DNA of 64,000 bases from Tateyamaria omphalii (GTDB taxonomy: Bacteria; Pseudomonadota; Alphaproteobacteria; Rhodobacterales; Rhodobacteraceae): contig NZ_CP019312.1 in the NCBI RefSeq assembly GCF_001969365.1, positions 62,001-126,000 on the forward strand. Direction: 5' to 3'. Each line of letters starts with the position of its first letter. Positions within the stretch are counted from its first letter, which is position 1. This document shows positions 63,984 through 64,000 of this stretch, piece after piece. A program made the translations under genes and the position numbers. The notes under the pieces are model-generated. The model was not told the DNA's origin and ran no database searches. It was given only the letters and a program-made list of their open reading frames with translations.

Positions 63984-64000
63984 TCAGGTGCAGTGGTTGG
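63984..64000 (-). CDS. frcB: Probable C-terminal end of the fructose-type substrate-binding protein
   Basis: Only the last codons are inside the window: a frame ending in Asn-His-Cys-Thr and TGA (stop complementary to 63984-63986). Identification rests on position, since frcB precedes frcC in frcBCAK operons and a GC hairpin follows, not on sequence. Another upstream gene is possible. Confidence 0.35.

Overview
The window is GC-rich chromosomal DNA of an alphaproteobacterium, most likely a Rhodobacteraceae (Roseobacter-group) member. The case rests on gene content and order (Lys-rich small ORF-murA-DUF2948, hisD-UPF0262-LMW phosphatase, a Hint-domain secreted protein, xylB-xylA with a ROK regulator, frcBCAK-type transport genes, a fused indolepyruvate oxidoreductase), on short overlapping operons, a CtrA-type TTAA-N7-TTAAC site, and intergenic palindromes with a gtatttt...gaagaagg tail typical of the group. 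No organism name can be given from the sequence alone.

Layout. 1-2200: phosphonate/phosphate uptake genes phnC and phnD (cut by the window edge), then tRNA-Thr(GGT) followed by two tandem ~183 bp copies of its 3' end plus trailer. 2284-8135: housekeeping run on the plus strand (murA, DUF2948, GNAT, hisD, UPF0262, small phosphatase, NTF2-like protein, GNAT). 8137-10775: two small lipoproteins, a Hint-domain protein, and an intergenic region carrying a CtrA-like site and five GTGCAC iterons at exactly 11 bp spacing. 10776-14629: lepA, an AT-rich XRE/membrane gene that looks acquired, and the wreck of a REP-associated tyrosine transposase (RAYT) with REP-like repeats inserted in it. 14630-22052: a small membrane protein, a PA14-like secreted protein, and a tightly overlapping seven-gene minus-strand operon (four glycosyltransferases, histidine phosphatase, polysaccharide deacetylase, SAM methyltransferase). 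22319-26699: MscS-family channel and DEAD-box RNA helicase. 26725-32596: peptide-type ABC importer.

32740-39679: a second small methyltransferase, then a CoA-thioester oxidation operon (bifunctional hydratase/dehydrogenase, two adjacent acyl-CoA dehydrogenases, thioesterase, acyl-CoA synthetase). 39733-52097: pentose region with rpe, xylB-xylA, a di-haem peroxidase, a CRTAC1-type FG-GAP protein, a ROK repressor (xylR), xylF-xylH-xylG and glucokinase. Matching AT-rich operator-like palindromes lie in front of xylB and between xylR and xylF. 52090-55642: a decaying homoprotocatechuate-type aromatic catabolic cluster, with three genes broken by deletions or a frameshift around one intact PLP decarboxylase. 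55807-59792: an Lrp/AsnC regulator divergent from a fused indolepyruvate ferredoxin oxidoreductase. 59779-64000: a fructose/mannose operon (frcB end, frcC, a 119 bp insertion, frcA, frcK, PfkB kinase, lyxose/mannose isomerase).

The signals least explained by known genes are the 11 bp GTGCAC iteron arrays at two loci 34 kb apart, the tRNA-Thr tandem trailer repeats, the RAYT remnant and its REP family, the seven-gene surface-glycan operon, the XRE/membrane gene, and the in-frame insertion in the frc operon. All reading was by eye; no database search, alignment program or folding program was run.
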